A stretch of 64,000 nucleotides of DNA from positions 1 to 64,000 of the forward strand of contig JBGSJV010000139.1 of NCBI GenBank assembly GCA_041741535.1, given 5' to 3'. The notes beneath the pieces are model-generated. The model was not told where the DNA came from. It did not search any database and saw nothing but the letters and a program-made list of their open reading frames with translations. A program made the position numbers and the translations under genes. Positions within the stretch are counted from its first letter, which is position 1. Every line of letters begins with the position of its first letter. Shown piece after piece: positions 8,349 through 17,720 of the stretch. Source of the stretch: M30B19 sp041741535 (GTDB lineage: Bacteria; Planctomycetota; Planctomycetia; Pirellulales; Pirellulaceae).

Positions 8349-9485
8349 ATGCGTCAGATGTTGGTTTGGTCGATAACGGGGTTAAGTGTGTTGCTGTTGG
8401 CAGTCAACTTTTTGGCTCCAAGTGTCAAAGCCGCGGATGAAATTTCGGTAGAAGATTTCTCGTCGATCAAGCTTTACAAGCTTAAGAATAAGAACGGCGT
8501 GGAAGTTCATGTGACCAACTTCGGCGCGATCATCACGTCGATCGTCGTTCCTGACCGCGACGGGAAATTGGGCGATATTGCCTTGGGCTACAACGATGTG
8601 TCGGGTTACATCAACGCCGTGGACAAGCCGTACTTCGGAGCCATCGTGGGTCGCTATGGCAATCGCATTGCCTTGGGTAAATTCACGATTGATGGCGAAG
8701 AATACAAGTTGGCCACGAACAACGGTCCCAATGCGTTACACGGCGGCGTGATCGGTTTCGACAAAGTGGTTTGGGATGCAGAAGCGAAAGTCGGGGACAA
8801 CGGACAGCAAGTTATTTTGAAGTACCTGGCCAAGGACCGTGAGGAAGGTTATCCCGGCAACCTGCAAATTCAAGTCACCTACACTTTGGACGACAAGAAC
8901 CAACTATTGGTCGACTATCATGCGACCACTGATAAGGCCACTCCCGTCAATCTTACCCAGCACACGTACTTCAACTTGAAGGGCGAAGGCAACGGCGACA
9001 TCTTGGGGCACGAGCTCACCTTGCATGCCTCCCACTACACACCAGTTAACGAAACGCTGATTCCCACCGGAGAAATTGCCACGGTTGCCGGCACGCCCTT
9101 TGATTTTCGCAAAGCGAAGCCGATCGGTCGCGATATCGGACAGGAAAACGAACAACTGCGATTTGGCGGTGGTTTTGATCATAATTGGGTGTTGTATGAA
9201 AGCACTCAAAGTCCCATGCGGCCAGCAGCCGAAGTCTACGAACCCACGACCGGCCGCGTGTTGACAATTACAACGACGGAACCGGGAATTCAATTTTATT
9301 GCGGCAATTTCTTGGACGGGCGACTGAAAGGCAAGTCGGGCCAACCCTATGTTCATCGCGGTGGATTCTGTTTGGAGACGCAACATTTCCCCGACAGCCC
9401 GAACCAACCGAAATTTCCGTCAACCATTCTGAAACCAGGTCAAACGTACCAGACGCAAACCGTGTTTCGTTTTTCGACTCGCTAG
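8349..9485 (+). CDS. galM: Aldose 1-epimerase (mutarotase), exported
   Basis: 378 residues; interconverts alpha and beta anomers of sugars. Residues 1-28 form a signal peptide (MRQMLVWSITGLSVLLLAVN, cleavage after VKA), so it acts in the periplasm. Family motifs are in order: NFGAIITS, GRYGNRIALGKF (substrate Arg), NALHGG (His), NLTQHTYFNLKG (catalytic His) and ETQHFPDSPNQPKFPS (catalytic Glu). ATG 8349 is chosen because it starts the signal peptide; an upstream in-frame ATG gives no signal. A sodium/solute symporter follows on the same strand after a ~290-bp gap, so the pair may prepare and import sugar. Confidence 0.92.
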   Translation: MRQMLVWSITGLSVLLLAVNFLAPSVKAADEISVEDFSSIKLYKLKNKNGVEVHVTNFGAIITSIVVPDRDGKLGDIALGYNDVSGYINAVDKPYFGAIVGRYGNRIALGKFTIDGEEYKLATNNGPNALHGGVIGFDKVVWDAEAKVGDNGQQVILKYLAKDREEGYPGNLQIQVTYTLDDKNQLLVDYHATTDKATPVNLTQHTYFNLKGEGNGDILGHELTLHASHYTPVNETLIPTGEIATVAGTPFDFRKAKPIGRDIGQENEQLRFGGGFDHNWVLYESTQSPMRPAAEVYEPTTGRVLTITTTEPGIQFYCGNFLDGRLKGKSGQPYVHRGGFCLETQHFPDSPNQPKFPSTILKPGQTYQTQTVFRFSTR

Positions 9486-9544
9486 TGGGCTGAATACAAG
9501 CGGGCCGAACACAAGTGGGCCGAACACACGTGGGCCGAATACAA
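9485..9544 (+). repeat. 15-bp tandem repeat, four units
   Basis: Four units of the form GTGGGCCGAACACAA, starting at 9485, 9500, 9515 and 9530, begin on the last base of the galM stop codon. Units differ by one or two bases. There are no spacers, so it is not CRISPR. Confidence 0.8.
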
Positions 9545-9771
9545 TCGCTTTCGCAACCGCTGACGTAAGGGATTCGACCCCGATACCGCAGTGTTAACTT
9601 AACGGTTTTCGCAAACGCGGGTGTGTCGCCTAAAGCTGGGACACTCGTGTCCGCTAAACCAAATTAACTCAGCGGTAATGGGTTAGAGCCGAGATATCAG
9701 CGCGGGCGAGAATCGTCTTTGCCTCGATGTTAAAGTCCGAATAATTTTCTTCAACACCTTGGGAGTCCCTT

Positions 9772-11433
9772 GTGGCCTTTACGATTGCGACGTTCCTGTT
9801 TTTCACCATCTTGGTTGCAGTTCTGACTTGGTGGACCGTTCGCGGCTCCAAGAACGAAACCGACACGGACTTTTTTCTGGCGGGGCGCAGTCTGACCGGC
9901 GCGTTTATTGCGGGTTCGCTGTTGTTGACGAATTTGTCAACCGAGCAATTGATCGGCTTGAATGCTGGAGCATTTAAGGAAGGCCTGTCCGTCATGGCCT
10001 GGGAGGTAATTGCGGGATGTTCGTTGGTCGTGTTGGCGTTGTTCTTCTTGCCGCGCTATTTGAAAGCGGGAATCGCGACGATCCCACAGTTTTTCGAGGA
10101 TCGCTACGGGGGAGCCGTCCGAACGGCGACGGCGATCTTGTTTATCGTGGCGTACATGTTGGTGTTGTTGCCGTTTACGTTGTACACCGGCGCGACGGGA
10201 TTGATCGGAATGTTGGAGCTCGCGACCTATTTTCCGGCGGAAACTTCCGAATTGACCGTAATTTGGGTCGTGATCATTTTTATTGCAACGGTCGGTGGAG
10301 CTTATGCCATTTTCGGCGGGCTAAAAGCCGTGGCAGTGTCCGATACGTTCAATGGCGTTGGGTTGTTGATTGGCGGACTTTTAATCACGGTACTTTCGTG
10401 GCAGGCGATTATGGGTCCGGACGATACCGTGTTTTCGGTGGTGGCCAAGATCAAACAACAGAACCCGGACGCATTCAAGTCGTTGGGCAAACCGGGTGAG
10501 GACGTGCATTGGCCCACCTTGTTTAGTGGTGTATTGTTGTTGAATTTCTTTTATTGGTGCAGCAACCAGCAGATCATTCAACGTTCGTTTGCGGCCAAGA
10601 ATTTGGCGGAAGGGCAAAAGGGCGTGTTGATCGCCGCATTTTTCAAGATCTTGGCCCCGTTTGCTTTGGTCTTGCCGGGCATTATCGCGGCGTACTTGGT
10701 AACGCAGGACCCGGAGTTTGCAGCGAAGGTCGGCGGCGATGCCAACAAGTCCTACGGAGCCTTGGTTAGTAAAGTGCTGCCGGAATGGCTCATTGGCTTT
10801 TTTGCGGCGGTGGTGGTCGGTGCGATTTTGTCGACGTTTAATTCGGTGCTTAACTCGGCTGCGACCCTGTTTTCCTTGGATGTTTACAAACGATTCTTGC
10901 GGCCTACGGCTTCGATGAAAGAAGTTGTGTTTTCAGGCCAAGCGTGCAGTTTGTTAGTCGGGGTTCTGGCCGTTGTCGCCGCGCCGTTGATTTTTCACGG
11001 GCAAGACAGCGTGTTTGGCTTCTTTCAAAAGCTCAACGGCGTTTATTTTATTCCATTGCTGGCCATCATGATGGTCGGGTTGTTCCACAAGTGGGCCGAC
11101 GGTCGTTCGGCGTTGATTACCTTCTTCGTGGGTTTGGCCGCGATGAGCGTTGGAACGTTTGCGACTTGGCCGGCCCCCGCTGCGGATGGCAAGTTGGACC
11201 CCGGTTGGGTCGTGAACTGGTTTGGTTCGGGATACCATTTCATGGGCGTGGTATTTTTAGTTTTGGTGATTTTGCAGGTCGGGTTAGGGGGCTCGCTCCT
11301 GCGACGGTTGAAGCCCTATGAACAACATGACGTTGGAGCGGTTGATCTTACGCCTTGGAAGCCGGCACCCTACGTTGGTGCGGTGTTGGTATTGTTCGTT
11401 CTCGGGATCTATTTCTATTTCGCCGTCAATTAA
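9772..11433 (+). CDS. Sodium/solute symporter (SSS/SLC5 family)
   Basis: 553 residues with about 14 hydrophobic segments and no signal peptide, the usual plan for the family. The first helix contains a long hydrophobic run followed by RGSKNETDTDFFLAGRSL, the typical loop before helix 2; LLLTNLSTEQLIGLNAGAF and the LPRYLKAGIATIPQFFEDRYGG segment are also family signatures. It imports a small solute, often a sugar, with Na+. The start is GTG 9772. Placement behind an exported mutarotase suggests a hexose or related sugar, but the substrate is inferred only. Confidence 0.88.
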   Translation: MAFTIATFLFFTILVAVLTWWTVRGSKNETDTDFFLAGRSLTGAFIAGSLLLTNLSTEQLIGLNAGAFKEGLSVMAWEVIAGCSLVVLALFFLPRYLKAGIATIPQFFEDRYGGAVRTATAILFIVAYMLVLLPFTLYTGATGLIGMLELATYFPAETSELTVIWVVIIFIATVGGAYAIFGGLKAVAVSDTFNGVGLLIGGLLITVLSWQAIMGPDDTVFSVVAKIKQQNPDAFKSLGKPGEDVHWPTLFSGVLLLNFFYWCSNQQIIQRSFAAKNLAEGQKGVLIAAFFKILAPFALVLPGIIAAYLVTQDPEFAAKVGGDANKSYGALVSKVLPEWLIGFFAAVVVGAILSTFNSVLNSAATLFSLDVYKRFLRPTASMKEVVFSGQACSLLVGVLAVVAAPLIFHGQDSVFGFFQKLNGVYFIPLLAIMMVGLFHKWADGRSALITFFVGLAAMSVGTFATWPAPAADGKLDPGWVVNWFGSGYHFMGVVFLVLVILQVGLGGSLLRRLKPYEQHDVGAVDLTPWKPAPYVGAVLVLFVLGIYFYFAVN

Positions 11434-11599
11434 GCCAGAGATTTGCCTGGGAATTGGGTTTTGCACCGGAATCGGGTTTTGCTATAGTCGACGGGAGGGG
11501 CGGTAAGGTGGCTCGGTGCTAGCTGGTTGCGAACCGGTCAAGTCCAGCCGCTTTTCACAGACGATTATTCGATTCGGGCTGCAGAAAGGTTGATTGCAT

Positions 11600-13531
11600 A
11601 TGTTGAAACTCGGGACGCAATTTGTCTTCACATTGGCTGCTGTCATCGGCTTCAACTCCTGGTCGATTGAAACCGTGTATGGGCAAGATGCAGAAAAACT
11701 CAAGCAAGCACTTGCCTACCGACCCACACAAAAAGGGATCGAATTTGATCTGCCTACCGCCGAACAAGTCGAATCGGTGCGATTGGAAAACGCTAGCACC
11801 ATCGGACAGACCGGGTTTGTCGTCAGAGACTCGGAAAACCGACTTTTACGCCGGTTTGTAGACTCGTCTGGGAATCGCAAAATCGATACCTGGGCTTACT
11901 ACTCCAGCGGGTTTGAAGTTTATCGGGATGTGGACACCGACGCCGATGGGAAACCCGATCGATTTCAATGGTTGGGACCCAGCGGGGCTCGCATTGGGAT
12001 CGACACGGATCAGGATTTGGCGATCGATCGTTGGGAACGGATTTCCGCGCAGGAAGTCACGCAAGTCGTTAGTGATGCGATCAACGCGAACGCTCCGGCT
12101 CGCCTCAAGCCGTTGCTGCCGTCTCAAGAAGAGCTTGACTCGCTAAATCTGGACGCGGGCCTAGCTCGGAGGATCAAAGAACGCGTTCAACAGACGATTC
12201 AGCGAATTGATAATGAAGCAGAAAAAACCAATTGGCCGACGAACGTGAAGTGGTTGCATTTTAGTGCCTCGGTGCCAGGTGCGATTTTAGGTGGAGCCAA
12301 TAGTGCGGCGGGAAGCACCGAGCAAGTTATCGAGGTCCACGATCACGCATCGGCTATATTGGAGGTGGGCGACAAATCGCAACAACTCTTGGTCGGTTCG
12401 TTGTTGAATGTCGGCGATGCATGGCGGATCGTCGATTTTCCAGTTCTGGCCGGCGAGACCAATGCCGCGACCGTGGGCGGCGTGTTTTTCCAGGGTGAAG
12501 CCAGCGGGACCACCGCAACCGCCTCTGCTAATTTGTCTTCGGAAGGGATTGCTCCGGATGTCTTGGCCGCCTACCAATCGGCGGAAGAAACACTGCGCGA
12601 AGCGATCGGGACACGAACGGGGCCGGCACTCGCCGTACTGCACCAACGGCGGGCTCAAGCTTTGTGGAAAGTGGTCCTGGCAGCTCAAGGTGCCGAACGC
12701 GAACCATGGTTGCGTCAATACGTCGACGTCGTAACCTCCGCCTACCAAATGGATGAATTTCCTACAGGCTTGGAGCAACTGGAAAAACAAATCACGGAAA
12801 TGCAAACCGCTGAATTTGACGCCGACCTTTTGGCTTACGCCGAATTTCGCCATTTGAACGCCTGGTATAGCCATTCCGCCGGTGACTCCGAAAACATCGA
12901 CGCCGTCCAAGATCAATGGCAGAACAAGTTGAAAGATTTTGTGGCCAAGTATCCCGATAGTTTGTTGGCGGCAGAGGCCATGTTCCAACTGGCCAATATC
13001 GATGATTACCTTGGCGATGTGGAAGCAGCCACCGCAGTCTATCGCAAGATAGTCACTGATTACCCAGACGCCCCGTTGGCCTCGCGAGCCAAAGGAGCCG
13101 TCGTACGATTGACGAGTGTCGGCAAGCCGATCACGTTTCAAGGCTCGACGCTTGCTGGCCAGCCGTTCTCACTTGAGAAATTAAAGGGCAAGACCGTAGT
13201 CATTCACTTTTGGGCCACTTGGTGCGAGCCGTGCAAGGCCGAGTTTCCCGATCTTCAAAGCCTACACACGAAGTACGGCAAAGACGGATTCGAAATCGTT
13301 AGCGTGAGTGTCGATGAAGCGAAAGCCGACGTCGAGAAATATCTGAAAGAAAATCGCTTGCCGTGGACTCACTTGTACGAAGAAGGTGGATTGGAGGGAA
13401 GTCCGTTGGCCGCCCAATTGGGCGTGATTGCTCTGCCCACCATGATCATGATCGATCGCGAAGGAAAGGTTGTTGAACGAGGCTTGAGCCTGACTCAGAT
13501 CGAGCGCGAGCTAAAGAAGTTGGCTCGCTAA
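11600..13531 (+). CDS. Exported TlpA-like thioredoxin-fold protein with long N-terminal region
   Basis: 643 residues. A signal peptide occupies ~1-28 (ending VYGQ). Residues ~60-150 hold short Asp-rich segments (DTDADGKPDRFQW, DTDQDLAIDRW), possibly calcium-binding. The middle is helical with a TPR-like stretch near 420-500 (AMFQLANIDDYLGDVEAATA). The C-terminal ~140 residues are a TlpA/ResA-type thioredoxin fold with active site WCEPC at 541-545 and the cis-Pro element ALPTMIM. Such proteins act in the periplasm as thiol-disulfide reductases, often in cytochrome maturation. ATG 11600 is preceded by AAAGG. It stands alone, followed by the repeat array. Confidence 0.82.
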   Translation: MLKLGTQFVFTLAAVIGFNSWSIETVYGQDAEKLKQALAYRPTQKGIEFDLPTAEQVESVRLENASTIGQTGFVVRDSENRLLRRFVDSSGNRKIDTWAYYSSGFEVYRDVDTDADGKPDRFQWLGPSGARIGIDTDQDLAIDRWERISAQEVTQVVSDAINANAPARLKPLLPSQEELDSLNLDAGLARRIKERVQQTIQRIDNEAEKTNWPTNVKWLHFSASVPGAILGGANSAAGSTEQVIEVHDHASAILEVGDKSQQLLVGSLLNVGDAWRIVDFPVLAGETNAATVGGVFFQGEASGTTATASANLSSEGIAPDVLAAYQSAEETLREAIGTRTGPALAVLHQRRAQALWKVVLAAQGAEREPWLRQYVDVVTSAYQMDEFPTGLEQLEKQITEMQTAEFDADLLAYAEFRHLNAWYSHSAGDSENIDAVQDQWQNKLKDFVAKYPDSLLAAEAMFQLANIDDYLGDVEAATAVYRKIVTDYPDAPLASRAKGAVVRLTSVGKPITFQGSTLAGQPFSLEKLKGKTVVIHFWATWCEPCKAEFPDLQSLHTKYGKDGFEIVSVSVDEAKADVEKYLKENRLPWTHLYEEGGLEGSPLAAQLGVIALPTMIMIDREGKVVERGLSLTQIERELKKLAR

Positions 13532-13555
13532 GAAAGTCTTCTCGTCAACGAACCT

Positions 13556-14712
13556 GAACAGAAGTGTGTTATCCTTGGGGGCAGGCGTCGTAAGAAGTTG
13601 AACAGAAGGAAACAGAGAATCGTTAAGATCGGTTTTGCTCGCTTCGATGCGACGCGCGTTTTGTTGGATCGTTGAATTGTTTGCCCATCATCGTTTACCG
13701 ATGGTCCGTGTTGTTATGTTGTCGGAAGAAGATGGCCCGCTTGAGAAAAACGCACGCGTGGTTCGGGTGTTGACGATCTTGTGCGTTTGTACTTGGCTTT
13801 TTTTTGATCACTTTGTTGCCTTCGTTGGCTCCTGTTCAAAACCCGGGCTTCATTAAGTGTTTTCCTTGGGGCAGGCGTCGGAAGAAGTTGAACAGAAGGA
13901 AACAGAGGAAACAGAGAATAGTTGAGTTCGGTTTTGCATCGCTTCGGTTGTGTTGCGGATACGAAATGCGTCTTGTTGGATCGTTAGGTTTTTTACATAT
14001 CATTTTTTACCAATCGTCCGGGTCGTAACCATGTCGGAAGAAGATGGTCCGCTTGAGAAAGCCGTTCGTGGTGTTCGGGTGTTGACGATCTTGGGCGCAG
14101 GTAATTAATCCTCTTTGATCACTTTGTTGCCTTCGTTGCCTCCTGTTCAAAACCCAGGCTTCATTAAGTGTTATCCTTGGGGCAGGCGTCGGAAGAAGTT
14201 GAACAGAAGGAAACAGAGGAAGCAGAGAATAGTTGGGATCGGTTTTGCATCGCTTCGGTTGTCTTGGCGATACGATTCGCGTGCTTATCGTAACCATGTC
14301 GGAAGAAGATGGTCCGCTTGAGCGAGCGTTCGTGTTGGTCGTGTGTTGACGATCTTGGGCGGAGGTAATTAATACTCTTTGATCACTTTGTTGCCTTCGT
14401 TGGCTCCTGTTCAAAACCCAGGCTTCGTTACGTGTTTTCCTTGGGGCAGGCGTCGGAAGAAGTTGAACAGAAGGAAACAGAGGAAACAGAGGAAACAGAG
14501 AATAGCTGAGATCCGTTTTGCACCGCTTCGGTTGTGTTGGCGATACGATCCGCGTCTTGTTGGATCGTTGGATCTTTTACTTGTCGTTTTTTACCAATCG
14601 TCCGAGTCGTAACCATGTCGGAAGAAGATGGTCCGCTTGAGCAAGGCGTTCGTGTTGGTCCTGTGTTGACGATCTTGGGCTCAAGTAATTAATCCTCGTT
14701 GATCACTTTGTT
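13556..14712. repeat. Array of imperfect ~262-322 bp tandem repeats, no gene
   Basis: CCTTGGGGCAGGCGTCG recurs at about 13573, 13864, 14175 and 14439, and GATCACTTTGTTGCC-like words at about 13806, 14117, 14379 and 14701. Each unit holds GAAGTTGAACAGAAGGAAAC, a GGTTTTGC block, a CGTAACCATGTCGGAAGAAG block and GTGTTGACGATCTTGGGC. The third unit lacks about 45 bp. Runs of AACAGAGG (GGAAACAGAGG) vary in number. Short open frames inside only translate the repeat. The array fills almost the whole gap between the TlpA-like gene and guaD. Confidence 0.85.
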
Positions 14713-14738
14713 ATGGCGCGACGGCGGTGGCGATTGGT

Positions 14739-15221
14739 TCAATAGTCGATTCGGCCGATCTTTCGGCTCCAGGCGGAAAAGGCGAGTGCCCCTTCATCGC
14801 GCAGGGACTGAACGGCAAGGATTTGTCGGGCGTGGATCGGCTTGGCAAGTTCGTCATAGAAGACGCGATCGTCGAAGCCCGCTGCCGCCGCGTCATCACA
14901 GGTCGCGGCAAACACGATCTTGGCCATCCGAGCCCAATAGATCGCCGCCAGGCACAGGGGACAAGGTTCGCAGCTTGTGTAGATCACGCAGTCGTCCAGG
15001 GAAAAGTGGTGGCGTTGTTGACAGGCGTTTCGAATCGCGACGACTTCGGCGTGGGCCGTGGGGTCATTTGTGGCGGTCACCAAATTGGTTCCTCTTCCGA
15101 TGATTTCGTTCTGATAGACCACCACCGCGCCAAACGGACCTCCGCGGTCCGACTCTACATTTTCGATGGACAGGCGAATGGCTTCCCGCAAGTATTTTTG
15201 AGCAGTTTCGTCGAGCGACAC
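14739..15221 (-). CDS. guaD: Guanine deaminase (CDA-fold, GuaD-type)
   Basis: 160 residues, cytoplasmic; hydrolyses guanine to xanthine and ammonia in purine salvage or catabolism. Zinc-site motifs of the cytidine deaminase fold are present: HAE at 57-59 (Zn His and proton-shuttle Glu) and CEPCPLC from 84 (C84 and C87 as ligands). The stretch TNDPTAHAEVVAIRNAC, the AGFDD segment and the aromatic C-terminal tail (SRKIGRIDY) match small bacterial GuaD more closely than the tRNA adenosine deaminase TadA, which is the main alternative. Length is typical. It stands alone between the repeat array and a lipoprotein gene on the other strand. Confidence 0.82.
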   Translation of the reverse strand: MSLDETAQKYLREAIRLSIENVESDRGGPFGAVVVYQNEIIGRGTNLVTATNDPTAHAEVVAIRNACQQRHHFSLDDCVIYTSCEPCPLCLAAIYWARMAKIVFAATCDDAAAAGFDDRVFYDELAKPIHARQILAVQSLRDEGALAFSAWSRKIGRIDY

Positions 15222-15590
15222 GATTGACTTTCTGTCAAAAGGGTAAAACGGAGATCTTGATAGCCGGTTTAGCGGCGGCTAAGTTGTTCGACCGGCCACG
15301 TCGAAAACGACGATTTGAAGCATTGTGCGGCTGGTCATCGGTCCTAGGATACCAAAACAACTTGTCCGACCCTATTCCAAGCGAGTGACATTGAGTTCCG
15401 CAGAAGCGTTTGCCGAATTCTGCGAGATTTGCCTCGGTGGCTTGACGAGGGGGTTCGAATGTTCGACCATAAAAGCGTAGATCGTCGCGGCTTCGAATGG
15501 TCGGAACAGCCCACGTGTTGCCCGCTGGACCTGCGACGTTCTGTGGTTCAAGTTTCCAATGCTGTTTACGTGTTCGAAAGGAAATGACCT
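15222..15590. other. Intergenic region upstream of a small lipoprotein gene
   Basis: No gene found. It contains the divergent upstream regions of guaD and the lipoprotein. Open frames across it (about 100 codons on the minus strand) have no protein character. Confidence 0.5.
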
Positions 15591-15734
15591 ATGCGCCAAG
15601 CAATTCAATGGCTGATTTGTGTCAGCCTCGTTGTGGCCCTGATGGGGTGTGGAAGTGGCAAGATCCCGCCGATTGAAAAGAAATCCGGTGGTACCAGCAC
15701 GACGTCTCAAGAAGTCCCAAAAGACGCGAAGTAG
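15591..15734 (+). CDS. Small lipoprotein (47 residues)
   Basis: The frame opens MRQAIQWLICVSLVVALMGC, a textbook lipoprotein signal with lipobox LMGC, so Cys20 would be lipidated. The mature part is a short Lys/Ser/Thr-rich tail (GSGKIPPIEKKSGG onward). The ribosome site GAAAGGAAATG lies at the right distance and a terminator follows 40 bp after the stop. Function is unknown; small lipoproteins with short charged tails are common in planctomycetes. Confidence 0.7.
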   Translation: MRQAIQWLICVSLVVALMGCGSGKIPPIEKKSGGTSTTSQEVPKDAK

Positions 15735-15772
15735 TCCGTCGTCCTATCGGTTCGCTGACTCTCACTCCCACA

Positions 15773-15814
15773 CGACCCCGCCCACCGGACATTCGGTACG
15801 ACGGGGTTTTTTGT
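15773..15814 (+). terminator. Intrinsic terminator after the small lipoprotein
   Basis: ACCCCG at about 15775 pairs with CGGGGT at about 15802, and six T's follow. The loop is long (~20 bases) but contains a secondary CCGGACATTCGG hairpin. Confidence 0.55.
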
Positions 15815-15936
15815 TGACACTGACTTGATTCCCAGTAGTGTCGCCCTTAGGATCAGCAGCGGCTGGCTCCTCAGATGCACCGAATTCTCGCTGCCATGAT
15901 CGAGCTTGGGAGCCTCTCTACCCCAAAGGTGATGCA

Positions 15937-17544
15937 ATGAAACGACTCGGATGGATGAAACGATTCGGTCTGTTGACCGGGATGGTGTTGTGGACAAGTG
16001 ATTGGGCTTTGGCGGATGATTGGTCCCGCTTCCGCGGTCCCGATGGTTCGGGGATTAGCCAAGAAGCAACTTCATTCCCGACCAAGTGGTCGCCCAACGC
16101 CAACATCGCTTGGAAGTTGGATCTTCCCGGTAGCGGAGTTTCAAGTCCCATCGTTGTGGGCTCCAAAGTTTTTGTCACGTGTTATTCGGGTTATGGACTC
16201 GATCGCGAAAACCCTGGTGATATCAAGAACCTGGTTCGACATCTCGTGTGCGTTGATTTGCAATCGGGTGCGAAGCTGTGGCAAAAGGACTTTCCGGCGA
16301 CCACGCCTGATGATCCGTACACGGGAGCCGGTGTTCCAGCTCACGGTTATGCTTCCCATACGCCAGTGTCGGACGGCAAGCATGTTTACGTGTTCTTCGG
16401 CAAAGGCGGCGTGTACGCATTTGATTTGGACGGCGAACAAAAGTGGCAAGCCACCGTCGGAACGGAAACGGACCCTTGGGCCTGGGGATCTTCCGCCAGT
16501 CCCGTGCTGCACGATGGCCTGTTGATTGTCGTTGCCGCCGCGGAAAGTCAATCCATTATCGGCTTTGACGCTGCGACCGGCAAAGAAGTTTGGCGGCAAG
16601 AAGCAGCGGCTTTGGACGGAACTTGGGGCACGCCGACGTTTGTTTCACTGGAAGGTGGAACGAAAGAGATGGTCTTGGGCGTCCCGAAAGAAATCTGGGG
16701 CTTGGACCCGGCCACTGGAAAATTGCGATGGTTTGCGGCCGTCAATAATGCCGAACAAGCGAACTCCAGCATCATTGTGAATGATGGCGTTGCCTTCAGT
16801 TTCACTGGTCGCGGTGGTGGAAGTGCTGCCGTCAAAGTTGGTGGGAAAGGTGAAGTCTCGGAATCCAATGTCGTCTGGACGGGCCGTGATACCGATCGCT
16901 TCGGATCACCCATTATGTACGATGGAAAGTTGTATTTGTTTGCCAACGGCATGCTAAATACGATTGATCCCACGACGGGTGAACGAAGTTCGCAAGATCG
17001 ATTGGAAGGCGCGGCTCCGCGCGGTGGTGGCATGATGGGGTCGTTGGATTACGCCTCGCCAATCATCGCTGGCGGACATCTCTATTACATCAATGGCGTT
17101 GGCCAGATGTTTGTGTTCTCACTGGGTGAACAAGCCGAACAACTCACTGCCAACCGCGTGACCAACGATTCGGAAACCTTTGGCGGAACTCCAGCCGCCA
17201 GCCAAGGTCAGATCCTCTTCCGCAGCAACAAGCGACTCTACTGCGTCAAGGACATGGGTCAAACCGTCAACGACGAAGATAATCGAGTCGCTGAAGCCCC
17301 CGCCGATCAAGCGGGACCAGCTCAAGGTCGTCCCGGTGGCCGAGGCCAAGGTGGTGGAGCGGGCGGTGGACCGGGTGGACGTCCGGGAGCCGGTGGTCCT
17401 CCAGGTGCCGGTGGTCCTCCGGGTGGTGGCCGTCCGGGTGCGGGTGGACCAGGCGGCGGTGGTGGCCGTGGACAAGGTGGATTTGGCGGCAATCGCGAAG
17501 ACAATCGACCCAAGCGACCGCAACGACCCACCAGCGACCAATAA
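15937..17544 (+). CDS. Exported PQQ-like beta-propeller protein with Gly/Pro-rich tail
   Basis: 535 residues. A signal peptide occupies ~1-27 (ending SDWALA). Residues ~30-450 form a PQQ-like (WD40-type) propeller with repeated blades of the form F(D)AATGKEVWRQ and LDPATGKLRWF; the opening WSRFRGPDGSGIS is typical of the planctomycete 'PQQ-binding-like' outer proteins. There is no sign of a catalytic dehydrogenase site, so it is probably a binding protein. The last ~80 residues are low-complexity Gly/Pro/Arg repeats (GRPGGRGQGG, PPGAGGPPGG), collagen-like in composition. ATG 15937 follows AAAGG. A perfect bidirectional terminator follows. Confidence 0.88.
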   Translation: MKRLGWMKRFGLLTGMVLWTSDWALADDWSRFRGPDGSGISQEATSFPTKWSPNANIAWKLDLPGSGVSSPIVVGSKVFVTCYSGYGLDRENPGDIKNLVRHLVCVDLQSGAKLWQKDFPATTPDDPYTGAGVPAHGYASHTPVSDGKHVYVFFGKGGVYAFDLDGEQKWQATVGTETDPWAWGSSASPVLHDGLLIVVAAAESQSIIGFDAATGKEVWRQEAAALDGTWGTPTFVSLEGGTKEMVLGVPKEIWGLDPATGKLRWFAAVNNAEQANSSIIVNDGVAFSFTGRGGGSAAVKVGGKGEVSESNVVWTGRDTDRFGSPIMYDGKLYLFANGMLNTIDPTTGERSSQDRLEGAAPRGGGMMGSLDYASPIIAGGHLYYINGVGQMFVFSLGEQAEQLTANRVTNDSETFGGTPAASQGQILFRSNKRLYCVKDMGQTVNDEDNRVAEAPADQAGPAQGRPGGRGQGGGAGGGPGGRPGAGGPPGAGGPPGGGRPGAGGPGGGGGRGQGGFGGNREDNRPKRPQRPTSDQ

Positions 17545-17574
17545 CGGGTCGACAAGACGCGATTCAACCTGAAA

Positions 17575-17610
17575 CCAAAAAACGGCCGGTCATTGACCGG
17601 CCGTTTTTTT
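17575..17610. terminator. Strong bidirectional intrinsic terminator
   Basis: A-tract, then ACGGCCGGTC, loop ATT, GACCGGCCGT and seven T's. The stem is perfect and is flanked by A's and T's on both sides, so it can stop transcription from the PQQ-like gene on one strand and gyrA on the other, which converge here. Confidence 0.93.
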
Positions 17611-17720
17611 GCGATGGAGAAACCTGTTGAACATTTCAGACACCATTGGTGTGGAGATCTCAATTGGTGTGGAGATCGCAGGCGTTGTTGAGATCTCTCG
17701 CCAATGGTCCGCGGTCCAAA

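Noticed and set aside
9485..9544. 15-bp tandem repeats as a CRISPR array
   Set aside because: Units abut with no spacers and are too short.
12287..13141. 284-codon minus-strand frame
   Set aside because: Antisense to the TlpA-like gene; no motifs.
13556..14712. Small open frames in the repeat array as genes
   Set aside because: They just translate the repeat unit and change with each copy.
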